From assembly GCA_023400235.1 (NCBI GenBank), contig JAEXFI010000024.1, forward strand, positions 124,001 to 188,000: 64,000 bases of DNA, in the 5' to 3' direction. The stretch comes from Bacillota bacterium. Its GTDB lineage: Bacteria; Bacillota; Clostridia; Acetivibrionales; DSM-1351. The position numbers and the translations under genes were made by a program. Below are positions 33,861 to 42,411 of the stretch, piece after piece (position 1 is the first letter of the stretch; every line of letters starts with the position of its first letter). The notes below the pieces were generated by a model. That model saw only the letters and a list, made by a program, of their open reading frames with translations, searched no databases and had not been told where the DNA came from.

Positions 33861-34538
33861 ATGAAAAAATATTTTCCATTACTAAAAACAGTTACAATTT
33901 TTGAAAATATAGATGAGAATCAGTTTGATAACCTGCTGGGATGTCTGGGCGCAAAAACACAAGCCTACAGCAGGAATGACATAATCCTTCTGGCTGACAG
34001 CAGGATATCCTCTGTGGGTATAATACTTTCCGGCTCTGCGCAGATAGTCAAAGATGACGTTATGGGCAACCGGACCATAATGTCCGAACTATCAGAGGGG
34101 GATATGTTTGGGGAAGCCTTCGCCTGCGCAAACGTGGACAGGATACCGGTTACAGTTTTGACCACCACAGGCTGCGAGGTGCTTTTCATCCAGTTTGGCA
34201 GGATTGTTACTACTTGCAGCTCCTCCTGCGGGTTTCATACAACCTTGATAAAAAATATGCTGCAGCTTATTGCCCAAAAAAATATTTTGCTGAACAACAG
34301 GATGGATATTCTGTCTAAAAGGACAACACGGGAAAAAATCATGGCCTATTTTTCCATGCAGATAAATAAATGCGGCAGGAACAAGTTCAAGATTCCCTTT
34401 TCCCGGGATGAACTGGCCGACTTTCTTTGCGTCAACAGAAGCGCTCTGTCCAGAGAGCTTTGCAGCATGAGGGATGAAAATCTTCTGACCTTCAATAAAA
34501 ATGAATTTGAGATACACAGATGGGCTCTTATAGACTGA
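33861..34538 (+). CDS. Crp/Fnr family regulator, candidate HcpR
   Basis: 225 residues: an N-terminal cyclic-nucleotide-binding-like beta-roll (about 15-120), a long dimer helix (about 130-160), and a C-terminal winged helix (IPFSRDELADFLCVNRSALSRELCSMRDENLL). The Fnr-type N-terminal cysteine cluster is absent; cysteines lie at CEVLF and TTCSSSCGFH, so any sensing is not the Fnr 4Fe-4S type. ATG 33861 follows AAGGAG. Its place opposite hcp makes nitrosative-stress control the best guess, by analogy with HcpR. Recognition helix VNRSALSREL differs from Crp (RETVGR). Confidence 0.88.
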   Translation: MKKYFPLLKTVTIFENIDENQFDNLLGCLGAKTQAYSRNDIILLADSRISSVGIILSGSAQIVKDDVMGNRTIMSELSEGDMFGEAFACANVDRIPVTVLTTTGCEVLFIQFGRIVTTCSSSCGFHTTLIKNMLQLIAQKNILLNNRMDILSKRTTREKIMAYFSMQINKCGRNKFKIPFSRDELADFLCVNRSALSRELCSMRDENLLTFNKNEFEIHRWALID

Positions 34539-34543
34539 AGGCC

Positions 34544-35941
34544 TCAGTCTTCCACCTCGTTAAACCTTTCAACCTTAAATCTTTCCAGACGGCAGGCCTG
34601 CCTTTTTTTTATGCCTGCCTTTTTCATTGCCACCCCAACCTGCTCCTCACTGGAAGTTATTCCCTCAAGCATTGGCAGCAGCAGCCCTCTCTTTCTTCCG
34701 GCGGTTACTATTACGCCGTATTCCTGTGGGTTCAAAGCCTGAAAGCTGCATTCCTCAGGAGTATCCAGCAGGTCTACCGAAATATCCGCCTGAAATAATT
34801 CCTCCTGCCTCAGAGGAGGAAATCTGGGGTCGTTAAAGGCCGCCGAGATGGAGTTACTGAGGAGTTCTTCTCCCACAGAATCAGTTACCGCCTCGATTGT
34901 ACCAACACAGCCCCTCAACTGTCCCGATAATTTGATTGAAACAAAAACCCCCTTCTTTTCCCCTAACAGTTCCTTTTCCTTTATATTCTTTATCTTCAGA
35001 GGCTTTCCAGTTTGAAACCAGTTTTCCAGATTTCTTCTGACCAGCCTTGTGTAAGGGGGCCCATCCTTCAACCTTTTTACGTGGGTTTCCCTCCCCAAAT
35101 TCCTTATTTCTTCATAAATGGAGCGGCCTTCTGATACCTTGAACCGGGCAACACCGTAGCCAACTCCGAAGGGGCCCTCATAACTGAGAAATTCCGCTCT
35201 TGCAGAGTTTCCGTCAAGAGCCCCCGCCAGTATATATATTGACCGGAGTCCGCACTCTCCGGCTTCAGCCACCATATTGCCCTCAAGCTGGAACAGGCCC
35301 TTAAAATCTCCCTGACTGAGAATCTCCATAAGCCTCCTGTCAAATTTGCCTCCCATGGGACTATAGGGGTACGGCCCGTTTTTTACAAGCCTGTGGGAGA
35401 GATCGCCTGATGCGATCATTACTGCTTCCGATTCCGTCTTTTTGCAAGCTGCTTCAACAGCCATGCCAAAGGAATAAAGCTCCACCGGCGACAGCATTCC
35501 ATATGTGATGTGTACAAATTCATATTTGCTATGATTTTTAATGAAATACAGAGGCACTGCCGCCCCATGATCCAGTTCAAGTTTCACGCCATAAGACTTT
35601 GCACTTTCCCTGTTCAGTGCAACTGCCGCTATCTTTGATTTTGCTGCCTGCTTTAGTATCTCACCCGTCAGCCCAGTGTTGATTTTTATATTGAAGGTGA
35701 CCTGTCCCGCTCCAAATTTTCTCAGGTCTCCACTGAGGCTTTCCGTATCTGCAAGAGCAACCGCATCATTAAATACAGTTCCGTGGGGAGTCACAATAAT
35801 AATGGTATCCGCCTCCAGCTTATTAATTTCACCGCCTGCCGCATTGCAGCCGGCAATGGTGTTCTGAATCCGCCGTTCCTGTCCTTTTCCCACTTCCGGA
35901 ACTATAAGGGGTGGGTGCGGCATTAAATAGTATCCTTTCAT
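34544..35941 (-). CDS. Memo-like (LigB) and AMMECR1 fusion protein
   Basis: 465 residues. The N-terminal half (about 1-265) is a class III extradiol-dioxygenase-like, Memo-type domain (MPHPPLIVPEVG, VTPHG, LDHGAAVPLYF, ASGDLSHR). The C-terminal half (about 285-465) is an AMMECR1 domain (KKGVFVSIKLSGQLRGCVGTI, SISAAFNDPRFPPL, DISVDLLDTPEEC, GLLLPMLEG). These are proteins B and A of the AmmeMemoRadiSam system, whose third member is a radical SAM enzyme; none is encoded within several kilobases here. ATG 35941 follows GGAG by six bases. The biochemical task of the system is unknown. Confidence 0.9.
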   Translation of the reverse strand: MKGYYLMPHPPLIVPEVGKGQERRIQNTIAGCNAAGGEINKLEADTIIIVTPHGTVFNDAVALADTESLSGDLRKFGAGQVTFNIKINTGLTGEILKQAAKSKIAAVALNRESAKSYGVKLELDHGAAVPLYFIKNHSKYEFVHITYGMLSPVELYSFGMAVEAACKKTESEAVMIASGDLSHRLVKNGPYPYSPMGGKFDRRLMEILSQGDFKGLFQLEGNMVAEAGECGLRSIYILAGALDGNSARAEFLSYEGPFGVGYGVARFKVSEGRSIYEEIRNLGRETHVKRLKDGPPYTRLVRRNLENWFQTGKPLKIKNIKEKELLGEKKGVFVSIKLSGQLRGCVGTIEAVTDSVGEELLSNSISAAFNDPRFPPLRQEELFQADISVDLLDTPEECSFQALNPQEYGVIVTAGRKRGLLLPMLEGITSSEEQVGVAMKKAGIKKRQACRLERFKVERFNEVED

Positions 35942-36050
35942 ATGAGGCTCCTTGTATAAATATATGCTTATTTTACACTTAAAAGCTGATATTTATATGT
36001 TTATATGTTCAAATTACATACAAAAAGAAAGCGGACTATTATACCCGCCT

Positions 36051-36707
36051 TTACCTGAAAAGCTTAATCAACTGTGTAGTATTCTTGAGACCCAGCTTTT
36101 TTAATATGCTGGTTTTCTGATTTGATATGGTCTTGTTTGCAGACTTTATTTCAATGTTTTTTCCTATAATCATGTCCAGCACGCTTTGCTCCGCCGATGA
36201 CAAATCCTGAAGGATTAATTTTCTTATAAGCAGCTGATGAGGGGTAGTTCCGTTAGCAATATATCTCACTGTATCGCATAATATGGAAAACTGGCTTTTA
36301 TACAGATAATCGGCAGCAAAGGCCTTCTTAACAGCATATTCCACTGACAGCTCCGTTTCCAGAGAAGTGAGTATGATTACCTGTGCACCTGTCTGAAGCC
36401 TGATTTCCTTTGACAATTCAACTCCATCAAAATCTGAAATGGAAAGGTTCAAATCCATAATCACTATCCGGGGCAAGTACTGGGAGGAAAGCCTTATGGC
36501 CTCCCTGGAATTTGTGGCTATGCCCACGCACTGAAAATCCGGCTCCTTTGAAAGCTCCTGTCTTATTAAAAATGCAAAATCCCTATCATCCTCTACAATT
36601 AAAATTTTTATTATATTATCAATATCATTATTAGAAATATCGTTACTAGCAGTATCATTATTATTATAATCATTATTATTCATATCATTATTATTTAAAT
36701 CATTCAT
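36051..36707 (-). CDS. Response regulator with LuxR-like output and Asn-rich N-terminus
   Basis: 218 residues. An unusual low-complexity head (2-31, nearly all Asn and Asp, encoded by ATTATT-type triplet repeats) precedes a receiver domain: KILIVEDDRDF with acidic pocket, IVIMDLNLS with the phospho-Asp, and ILTSLE. The C-terminal helix-turn-helix is a weak LuxR/GerE match (DLSSAEQSVLDMIIGKNIEIKSANKTISNQKTSILKKLGLKNTTQLIK). The start overlaps by 4 bp the stop of the membrane gene read in its alternative frame. No histidine kinase gene is adjacent. The repeat head could be a slippage tract that varies in length. Confidence 0.83.
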   Translation of the reverse strand: MNDLNNNDMNNNDYNNNDTASNDISNNDIDNIIKILIVEDDRDFAFLIRQELSKEPDFQCVGIATNSREAIRLSSQYLPRIVIMDLNLSISDFDGVELSKEIRLQTGAQVIILTSLETELSVEYAVKKAFAADYLYKSQFSILCDTVRYIANGTTPHQLLIRKLILQDLSSAEQSVLDMIIGKNIEIKSANKTISNQKTSILKKLGLKNTTQLIKLFR

Positions 36708-37299
36708 TTCGCACCAAACTCTTTCTCTTTATCCTTTTCACAGGAAAAAACAAGGTGAATCCTCCAGGGGCTGCTTCCCAATTTTTTTCTTATGCTGTCA
36801 ACGGACCAGCTTATCTTGGTGTCCTGGATTTTTACCAAATGATTCATGTACTGTGTGCCCGGACCCACAAGCTGCGTTTGTATGCTGACATGACATACCA
36901 GAAACTTTTGCTGTGGAGCTGATAATATTTGAAGTTTATAGGATTGTATATGAATAAGATAGCGATGATTATAAGAATTGTTCCTGCCTGGACTAAGCTA
37001 ACCGTTCTTTTTTTATGCCTGTCATAATTGGCAAAGAATAGGGACACAGTTATAACGCATAAGGGTGAAAGCAGATACAGCACCGAAATGAGACAGCTAT
37101 CCACAGTTACATAAAAGCCATAGCCTATTGCAGGGTAACTCTCCAGCATAAGTGGTACGATGTTCTCCAGTAAAAATTCCTTAAAGGTACCCACCAAGGT
37201 AACAAGAAAGCAGATGGCCATCCACCTGTTGGTCCTGTTGCCGCCCCCCGAGTATAGAAGGAAACCGGCAATAACCCATAAGCCCAAAGTCAAAATCAT
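36704..37299 (-). pseudogene. Frameshifted multi-pass membrane protein ahead of the response regulator
   Basis: Frame 1 from ATG 37299 encodes five membrane segments, then loses coding character and stops at 36844 (last residues SLWVRAHST). A second frame, overlapping from about 36960, reads on without stop through QLVGPGTQYMNHLVKIQDTK to a TGA at 36704-36706, making a 4-bp ATGA overlap with the response regulator. That coupling argues the tail is, or was, translated. The break is a real frameshift, a sequencing error, or programmed slippage somewhere in about 36870-36960. No kinase domain is present, so it is not a complete sensor kinase. Confidence 0.55.
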
Positions 37300-37531
37300 A
37301 AAATATACCTGTTGTATGTATTTAATAACAGAAACATTTTACCATATCTGCCTTACTATTCAATAATACAAAAGTAACATTTCCCTATATTTTTGTAGTA
37401 TTTGATATAAACTGTCGAGCACTATAAACAGCCACAATAAAAAGTTTACAAACAAATAATGGTTTTCTTATGTGTCTGTGTTAAAATATAATATATTTGC
37501 TAGAATATTGACGAAAAATGGAGGTTACTCA

Positions 37532-38602
37532 ATGTACATTGCTAATTTAGAAGACCTTAAAAGTTACACAAATACGCTCCAATTAAGTCCTGCAGAAAGT
37601 CTGATGATATTTGTCGGGGATAAATCAGAATCAACCCTGGGCGAAGTTATGAAGCACCTTAACGGCAAAAATATAAGTTTCTTTGGGGGAATATATTCCG
37701 GCCTGCTGGTGGGGGACAGAAATGAAAGAACAGGCTACATAGTCAAACAGATAGAACCCGTGTATACCACCCTGGTCCTGCCTTTTATGATGAGGCTGAA
37801 GCTGGATGTCTCCGAATACGAAGGCGCAACAGCTATCGTTCTGGCAGACGGACTGTCCGGCAGGATAAAAGACCTCACCGATACGGTTTATGGAAAATTG
37901 GGCAATAAAGTCACCTATATAGGCGGTGGTGCAGGCTTTTACGACATGTCCCACAGACCATGTATTTTTAATAATAATGGTCTTTACAAGGATGCTCTTT
38001 TGCTCAGCATCGTAAAATCCAAAGCAAGTGTTGCTATAGAACACGGCTGGAAAAAGCTGCAGGGCCCCTTTAACGTAACCGGCTCAAACGATAATATTAT
38101 TACCGGACTGGATAATGAGAAAGCTTTTGACATATATAAAAATGTCATCGAGGAGGAAGAAAACATCATCCTATCCCAAGAGGGCTTTTTTACCTTTGCC
38201 AAAGACCATCCCTTCGGTATAGATACCGGTTTTGGCAGAGTCATAGTAAGAGACCCCATTGCAGTGAACGAAAATGGTGAAATTACTTGTGTTGCAACAA
38301 TACCACAGGGTTGTCAGGTACATATTTTAAAGGGAGACTCCCAGCTGCTTCTGGAATCCTCAGTAAAAATAGCAGGGATTTGTGCTGCAGATGCCCCCGA
38401 GGAATACATGCCCCTGCTGTTTGACTGCATTTCAAGAGCCATGTTCCTGGAAAACAAGTTTACAACTGAGTTAAAAAACATACAGGAAAAAATGAAATGT
38501 GAAGTTGAAGGGGCACTTTCCATAGGTGAAATTTCTTCCAAGGCCAACGGAGAAATTGTAATACATAACAAATCCATAGTACTTGCCCTGCTGCATGAAT
38601 AA
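37532..38602 (+). CDS. FIST sensory domain protein
   Basis: 356 residues matching the FIST_N plus FIST_C pair, a proposed small-ligand (perhaps amino acid) sensor. FIST_N is seen at SPAESLMIFVGDKS and FFGGIYSGLLVGD, and the middle at YIGGGAGFYD...ALLLSIVKSKASVAIEHGWK. FIST_C is about 215-350 (FGIDTGFGRVIVRDPIAVNENGEITCVATIPQGCQVHIL). There is no attached output domain, so it may act with a separate kinase or cyclase. ATG 37532 follows GGAGGT by seven bases. The convergent HD-domain gene begins its 3' end 48 bp downstream. A partner cannot be named. Confidence 0.85.
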   Translation: MYIANLEDLKSYTNTLQLSPAESLMIFVGDKSESTLGEVMKHLNGKNISFFGGIYSGLLVGDRNERTGYIVKQIEPVYTTLVLPFMMRLKLDVSEYEGATAIVLADGLSGRIKDLTDTVYGKLGNKVTYIGGGAGFYDMSHRPCIFNNNGLYKDALLLSIVKSKASVAIEHGWKKLQGPFNVTGSNDNIITGLDNEKAFDIYKNVIEEEENIILSQEGFFTFAKDHPFGIDTGFGRVIVRDPIAVNENGEITCVATIPQGCQVHILKGDSQLLLESSVKIAGICAADAPEEYMPLLFDCISRAMFLENKFTTELKNIQEKMKCEVEGALSIGEISSKANGEIVIHNKSIVLALLHE

Positions 38603-38650
38603 CAGCTGTGAAGGAGGCGGCTGGAAGCTGTATTCCGGCCTCTCCCCCTT

Positions 38651-39262
38651 CTACCTGTCCGCAACCTTGCGGAGGAACTTTTCTATATTGCCCGCCTCCT
38701 CAGCCTGGTTGGCTCCAAGCCTTCCCATCCTGTCACAAAAGCCAAGCAATGCCACTTCTTTTACATCTGTCCTGCTTTTCATTTTCCTTACATCGGCAAA
38801 GGGCAGATTATTTACAACAAATAAAATCTGCATGTGCCATCTCACAAGCTCCGCAACCTTGCCAATGAAAATATCATTGTCTGTAAATTCCTTCAGAAAC
38901 TTTACCGCAAGCCCGGCTCCCGCTATATCATGGTCGTAGGAGGTTATCCTGCCCTTGCGGAGCTTCGTGGTGCCAGGTTTTCCGATATCGTGGAGCAGGG
39001 CAGCCCACATAAAGACTCCTGGCTCACTGCTTTGCTCCTTGACTATAGCCGCCTGGTCAATCACAAGCATTGTATGGTTCCAGACATTTCCCTCGGGATG
39101 GTGTTTGGGAGACTGTTCTGTCTTTTGTAAATCCTTTAGCATCACAAGAGGATAGCTCCCGATTAATTCTCCACGGGACAATTCCTCCAGGTAAAGGGAA
39201 GGTTTGTTATCCTCCAGTAAATGTGACTGGATTTCTGTAAATATATTCTTAGCCTTGTTCAT
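38651..39262 (-). CDS. HD-domain metal-dependent phosphohydrolase (tRNA nucleotidyltransferase-type HD)
   Basis: 203 residues. The HD motif set is present: NVWNHTMLVIDQA (first His), WAALLHDIGKPGTT (HD pair) and YDHDIAGA, followed by a helical half. The pattern resembles the HD domain attached to some CCA-adding enzymes, but the nucleotidyltransferase part is missing, so the substrate is open (2',3'-cyclic nucleotides and nucleotide monophosphates are known for relatives). ATG 39262 sits five bases after a GGGGAT site inside a conserved hairpin leader. A second, unrelated HD protein is encoded just upstream on the same strand. Confidence 0.85.
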   Translation of the reverse strand: MNKAKNIFTEIQSHLLEDNKPSLYLEELSRGELIGSYPLVMLKDLQKTEQSPKHHPEGNVWNHTMLVIDQAAIVKEQSSEPGVFMWAALLHDIGKPGTTKLRKGRITSYDHDIAGAGLAVKFLKEFTDNDIFIGKVAELVRWHMQILFVVNNLPFADVRKMKSRTDVKEVALLGFCDRMGRLGANQAEEAGNIEKFLRKVADR

Positions 39263-39335
39263 TTTTTATCCCCTTGTCCGCTATGCGGACATAAATTCAA
39301 AAGGCTGAAAGTTGTTTTCTTTCACACTTTATTCT
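39263..39335 (-). promoter_or_regulatory. Hairpin/Shine-Dalgarno leader shared with dacF
   Basis: On the minus strand, GAAAG/CTTTC (39307-39323), then GTCCGC-ATA-GCGGAC (39276-39290), then AAGGGGATAAAA and the ATG. The dacF leader at 53536-53602 has the same order and nearly the same hairpin and ribosome site. Confidence 0.7.
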
Positions 39336-39414
39336 CACCTTAAGCCGTTTTACATATAGTTTTCCTTCATATGGCCCCATTATTCCTGAATATTATTTGG
39401 CAGACATTATCAGT

Positions 39415-39954
39415 TTATTGCTCCGCCAGTTCTCTGAATAAACCAAGAAATTCCTCCTCTACATCTGCAAAGGACCTCTGTGAAAAATCCTGGACTGCTG
39501 AGAGGTGAGGCCTGTTCTCAAATAACTGAATCTCCATCAATTCATAAAATTCATAATACAGCAGGGAATCATCCACTGAACTTATCTTAAGCAGCTCGGC
39601 TTCTGATATGTCCCCCAGCCCGAATCTATGATAGATGACCTTTTGGAGTCTGTCTTCAATCTCAAAGTATTCGGGCAGATTTCTTTTCACCGGTCTGGTC
39701 AGATCAGATATATAGCTTTCGCTGGCGTCATGGAGCAGGCAGCCCAACTGTACTCTCTTTGAATATCCCCTGCTGCGGGCCTCTCTGCAGCAGCCTATGG
39801 AATGCTGGGCCACCGAATAAAAATGCCTGAAATGCCCGTTAGCCCTGGTCATAAGAGACAGTGCATGAGCAATATCTTCAATCTTGATATCCTCCCTAAC
39901 CGGCTCCAGAGGATAAAATCTGGTCTTGGTAAATGTTAATATGTAGTCTGCCAT
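39415..39954 (-). CDS. YfbR-like HD-domain nucleotidase
   Basis: 179 residues. Motifs are TRFYPLEPVREDIKIEDIAHALS, a first His in FRHFYSVAQHS, the HD pair in GCLLHDASESYISD and a late Asp in SVDDSLLYYEF, with an intervening RPVKRNLP. This matches YfbR-type 5'-deoxynucleotidases of the HD superfamily, which dephosphorylate dNMPs. ATG 39954 follows GAGAGGA; the longer frame to 40002 has no site. It shares direction with the HD gene downstream but 152 bp and a separate hairpin leader lie between, so the two are probably independent transcripts. Confidence 0.83.
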   Translation of the reverse strand: MADYILTFTKTRFYPLEPVREDIKIEDIAHALSLMTRANGHFRHFYSVAQHSIGCCREARSRGYSKRVQLGCLLHDASESYISDLTRPVKRNLPEYFEIEDRLQKVIYHRFGLGDISEAELLKISSVDDSLLYYEFYELMEIQLFENRPHLSAVQDFSQRSFADVEEEFLGLFRELAEQ

Positions 39955-40150
39955 AGCTTTCCTCTCAACGAAATATTTTTTTATACAGTATAGCACAAAC
40001 AAAAGCTAAACCCCAAATATTACTCCGTCAATTTCCAATCATACAAAACCCGCCCAGCAGCGTATATTATGCATGTGGATGATAAATGCCAATGTACCGG
40101 AGCACTGGTGCCGCAGACGCTTTATGAAGTTTTATTAAGGAGAGCAGACA

Positions 40151-40873
40151 ATGTATAGTTACGAGCAAACAGCAATGGAAGAATTACGACGCTGGCAGTG
40201 TGAAATGTTGAAGCAGCCGTCACTGGCCAGTCTCTTGGGCAAAGGAATCCAGAACAAGGTAAATGGGCTTATTCCTGAAAGAGCACATAAAGTTGTTACA
40301 GAGACAATAAAAAATATGGTCAAGGCGGTTTTATTCGGCTCTGAAATAGCTTCCGCACTGCCTCTGGCAAATGCTTCCCTGGAGATGCGGGAGCAGCTTG
40401 TGAGGGATAAGACCGGCTTTTATAAAAAGGCTGCTGCTGCCAGCGGAGCCTGGACCGGTTCGGGGGGCATATTTCTGGGAATGGCCGACTTTCCTATCCT
40501 TTTGAGCCTAAAACTGAAATTTCTTTTTGATGCCGCCTCTATATACGGGTTTGATATAACAGACTACAAAGAACGACTTTACCTGTTGTATATCTTCCAG
40601 CTTGCCTTTTCAAGTCAGCAGAAAACCCGGGAAATATACCTTCAGGTTTTGGATTGGAAAAGCTTCTCCGAAACTCTGCCCCAGGATATGAACTCCTTTG
40701 ACTGGAGAAGCTTTCAGCAGGAATACAGGGACTATATCGATATTGCCAAGCTGCTGCAGCTTGTTCCTGTTATTGGTGCGGCTGTGGGAGCGGTGGCGAA
40801 TTACCGCCTTATGGATAAGTTGGGGGATACTGCCATGAACGCATACAGACTGAGACTTTTAGACGGGGTATAA
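40151..40873 (+). CDS. EcsC family protein
   Basis: 240 residues related to Bacillus EcsC, a membrane-associated protein encoded with the EcsAB transporter and linked to secretion and competence, biochemical role unknown. Family features are the long N-terminal amphipathic helix, the Gly/Ala-rich turn ASGAWTGSGGIFLGMADFPILLSLKLKFLFD (about 97-127) and the C-terminal hydrophobic LLQLVPVIGAAVGAVANYRLMDKLGDTAMNAYRLRLL. No ecsA or ecsB gene is near. AAGGAGAGCAGAC precedes the ATG. It is monocistronic and faces the tRNA-Pro gene. Confidence 0.87.
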   Translation: MYSYEQTAMEELRRWQCEMLKQPSLASLLGKGIQNKVNGLIPERAHKVVTETIKNMVKAVLFGSEIASALPLANASLEMREQLVRDKTGFYKKAAAASGAWTGSGGIFLGMADFPILLSLKLKFLFDAASIYGFDITDYKERLYLLYIFQLAFSSQQKTREIYLQVLDWKSFSETLPQDMNSFDWRSFQQEYRDYIDIAKLLQLVPVIGAAVGAVANYRLMDKLGDTAMNAYRLRLLDGV

Positions 40874-41017
40874 CCACAACAATGTACCGGCCCAATTTTA
40901 GTTTCTTCAGCATCTGTTAACAAGCTCCTGTAAACTTTCCATTGAATTAAATTGTAACGCGTACCAGAGTACGCTCTGAAAGCTTTAAATTTAAAAAACA
41001 GCAGCTTTCCCCACATA

Positions 41018-41058
41018 AAAAAACAGCAGCCTGGAAAATACTCCAAAGCTACTGTTTT
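41018..41058 (-). terminator. Intrinsic terminator of tRNA-Pro
   Basis: On the minus strand AAAACAGTAGC and GCTGCTGTTTTTTT flank an inner GGAGTATTTTCC stem. The T-run is long. Confidence 0.85.
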
Positions 41059-41059
41059 C

Positions 41060-41136
41060 TGGTCGGAAATGGGAGATTCGAACTCCCGGCCTCTTGGTCC
41101 CGAACCAAGCGCGCTACCAAACTGCGCTAATTCCCG
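41060..41136 (-). tRNA. tRNA-Pro (anticodon CGG)
   Basis: On the minus strand, acceptor CGGGAAT pairs with ATTTCCG. The anticodon stem CTTGG/CCAAG encloses loop TTCGGGA with anticodon CGG. CCA is encoded. It reads the CCG codon. Confidence 0.96.
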
Positions 41137-41270
41137 AAACGCCTCATTTATATATTTTAGTACGAACTTTGCATTTTGACAAGTCCAAAAGTTTATTTAT
41201 TACAACTTTTCGCATTGCCGCATTATTGTTTTCACCCGTAATTTTTACTTTTACATTTTCAACAATTTTT

Positions 41271-42062
41271 CTATACCTTATATGTTTTAAATTCTTCCAC
41301 CTTTAGTGAAATAAAGTCAATAATCATCTTGTTCTCCGCCTTGCCGCTGCCCTCTATGAATACAGGCTCGCCGAAGGATATGCAGACAGGCTCCTTTCTG
41401 CGGATAGGCCCGATATCCTTTATAAGCTTACCGTTACCCCAGAAATCCGTTTTTATTGCAACTGGTATCACAGGAACGCCGGCTTCTTTTGCCAGCTTTA
41501 CACCTAAAGAGTTGAAATTCTCGGGTTTAAAGCTCTCCTGCCTTGTACCCTCTGGAAACAAAACTATTGAGATGCCGTTTTCAATATTTTCCTTGCCCTG
41601 CTTTATAACATTCAACAAATCCTGCCTGGAGTTTTTTCTGGAAACTACAATAGGATTACGGCTTTTCATTATGTTGCCGAAGAGCGGCATTTCTATAAGA
41701 CTGTCCTTAACCACATAGGTCATTTCCTTCAGTGGACAGATGATACTGGGAAACACAAAGGTTTCCAGTGTGCTCATATGATTGCTTACAAAAACCACAG
41801 GGCCCTCAACTTTTGTAATGTTGTCCATGCCGTCTATAAAAAACCTGCCTCCGCTTTTCTCTATGTTCTTGGCTATTCTGTTGCTGGAAAGTGCCCACTG
41901 GGCAGTATCATATTGATTTTTCAGAGCAAGTCTGCTTCCATTTATGACTTCCTTGACATAGCCATAAACAAAATACCATCTGGTATTTAAAAAAAGCCTG
42001 TCAAATATGTTTCTTCTGTTTCCTTTTGTCTCATATTTATTATCAGCAAAAAACCGGTTCAT
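41271..42062 (-). CDS. 1-acyl-glycerol-3-phosphate acyltransferase (PlsC family)
   Basis: 263 residues of the glycerolipid acyltransferase family, which adds the second acyl chain to lysophosphatidic acid at the membrane. Motif I is VSNHMSTLE (His-x4-Glu; the family norm is His-x4-Asp), motif II region SRNPIVVSRKN, motif III VLFPEGTRQ and motif IV VIPVAIKTD. It is slightly longer than most clostridial PlsC proteins because of an N-terminal amphipathic stretch (about 1-60). The ribosome site before ATG 42062 is weak. It is monocistronic between tRNA-Pro and the PilZ gene. Confidence 0.9.
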   Translation of the reverse strand: MNRFFADNKYETKGNRRNIFDRLFLNTRWYFVYGYVKEVINGSRLALKNQYDTAQWALSSNRIAKNIEKSGGRFFIDGMDNITKVEGPVVFVSNHMSTLETFVFPSIICPLKEMTYVVKDSLIEMPLFGNIMKSRNPIVVSRKNSRQDLLNVIKQGKENIENGISIVLFPEGTRQESFKPENFNSLGVKLAKEAGVPVIPVAIKTDFWGNGKLIKDIGPIRRKEPVCISFGEPVFIEGSGKAENKMIIDFISLKVEEFKTYKV

Positions 42063-42411
42063 AATATAATCACATCCAATTAAGTTGATTAGCTATAGCG
42101 CTAAGACAGCCAGGGAATATTATATATCACAATTTACCCCATGTCCACAGTTAAAGCCTTCTTCCTTTTATTATATGATTTTTGACGTAAAACTTAACGC
42201 GTTATGCAAATTAATTTTTGACTGACCCCAGTTTTTACAGCCTGTGCGTAAAGCCAGATACATTCCTGTAAAATGTTTAGGTGAGGATCGGTTATCTCAA
42301 AAAATTTTTTAAATTTTAATATTTTTACTGAAAAATACCTTTTTTTAGAATATAATGTACTTAAGAGCATGTAGGTTTATTTATTCTAATAGATTGATAT
42401 GGAGATTTTCA
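42063..42411. other. Gene-free gap between plsC and the PilZ gene
   Basis: AT-rich. TATAAT at 42351-42356 may be a -10 box for the PilZ gene, but no convincing -35 box is at the right distance. I see no RNA gene or strong hairpin. Confidence 0.5.
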
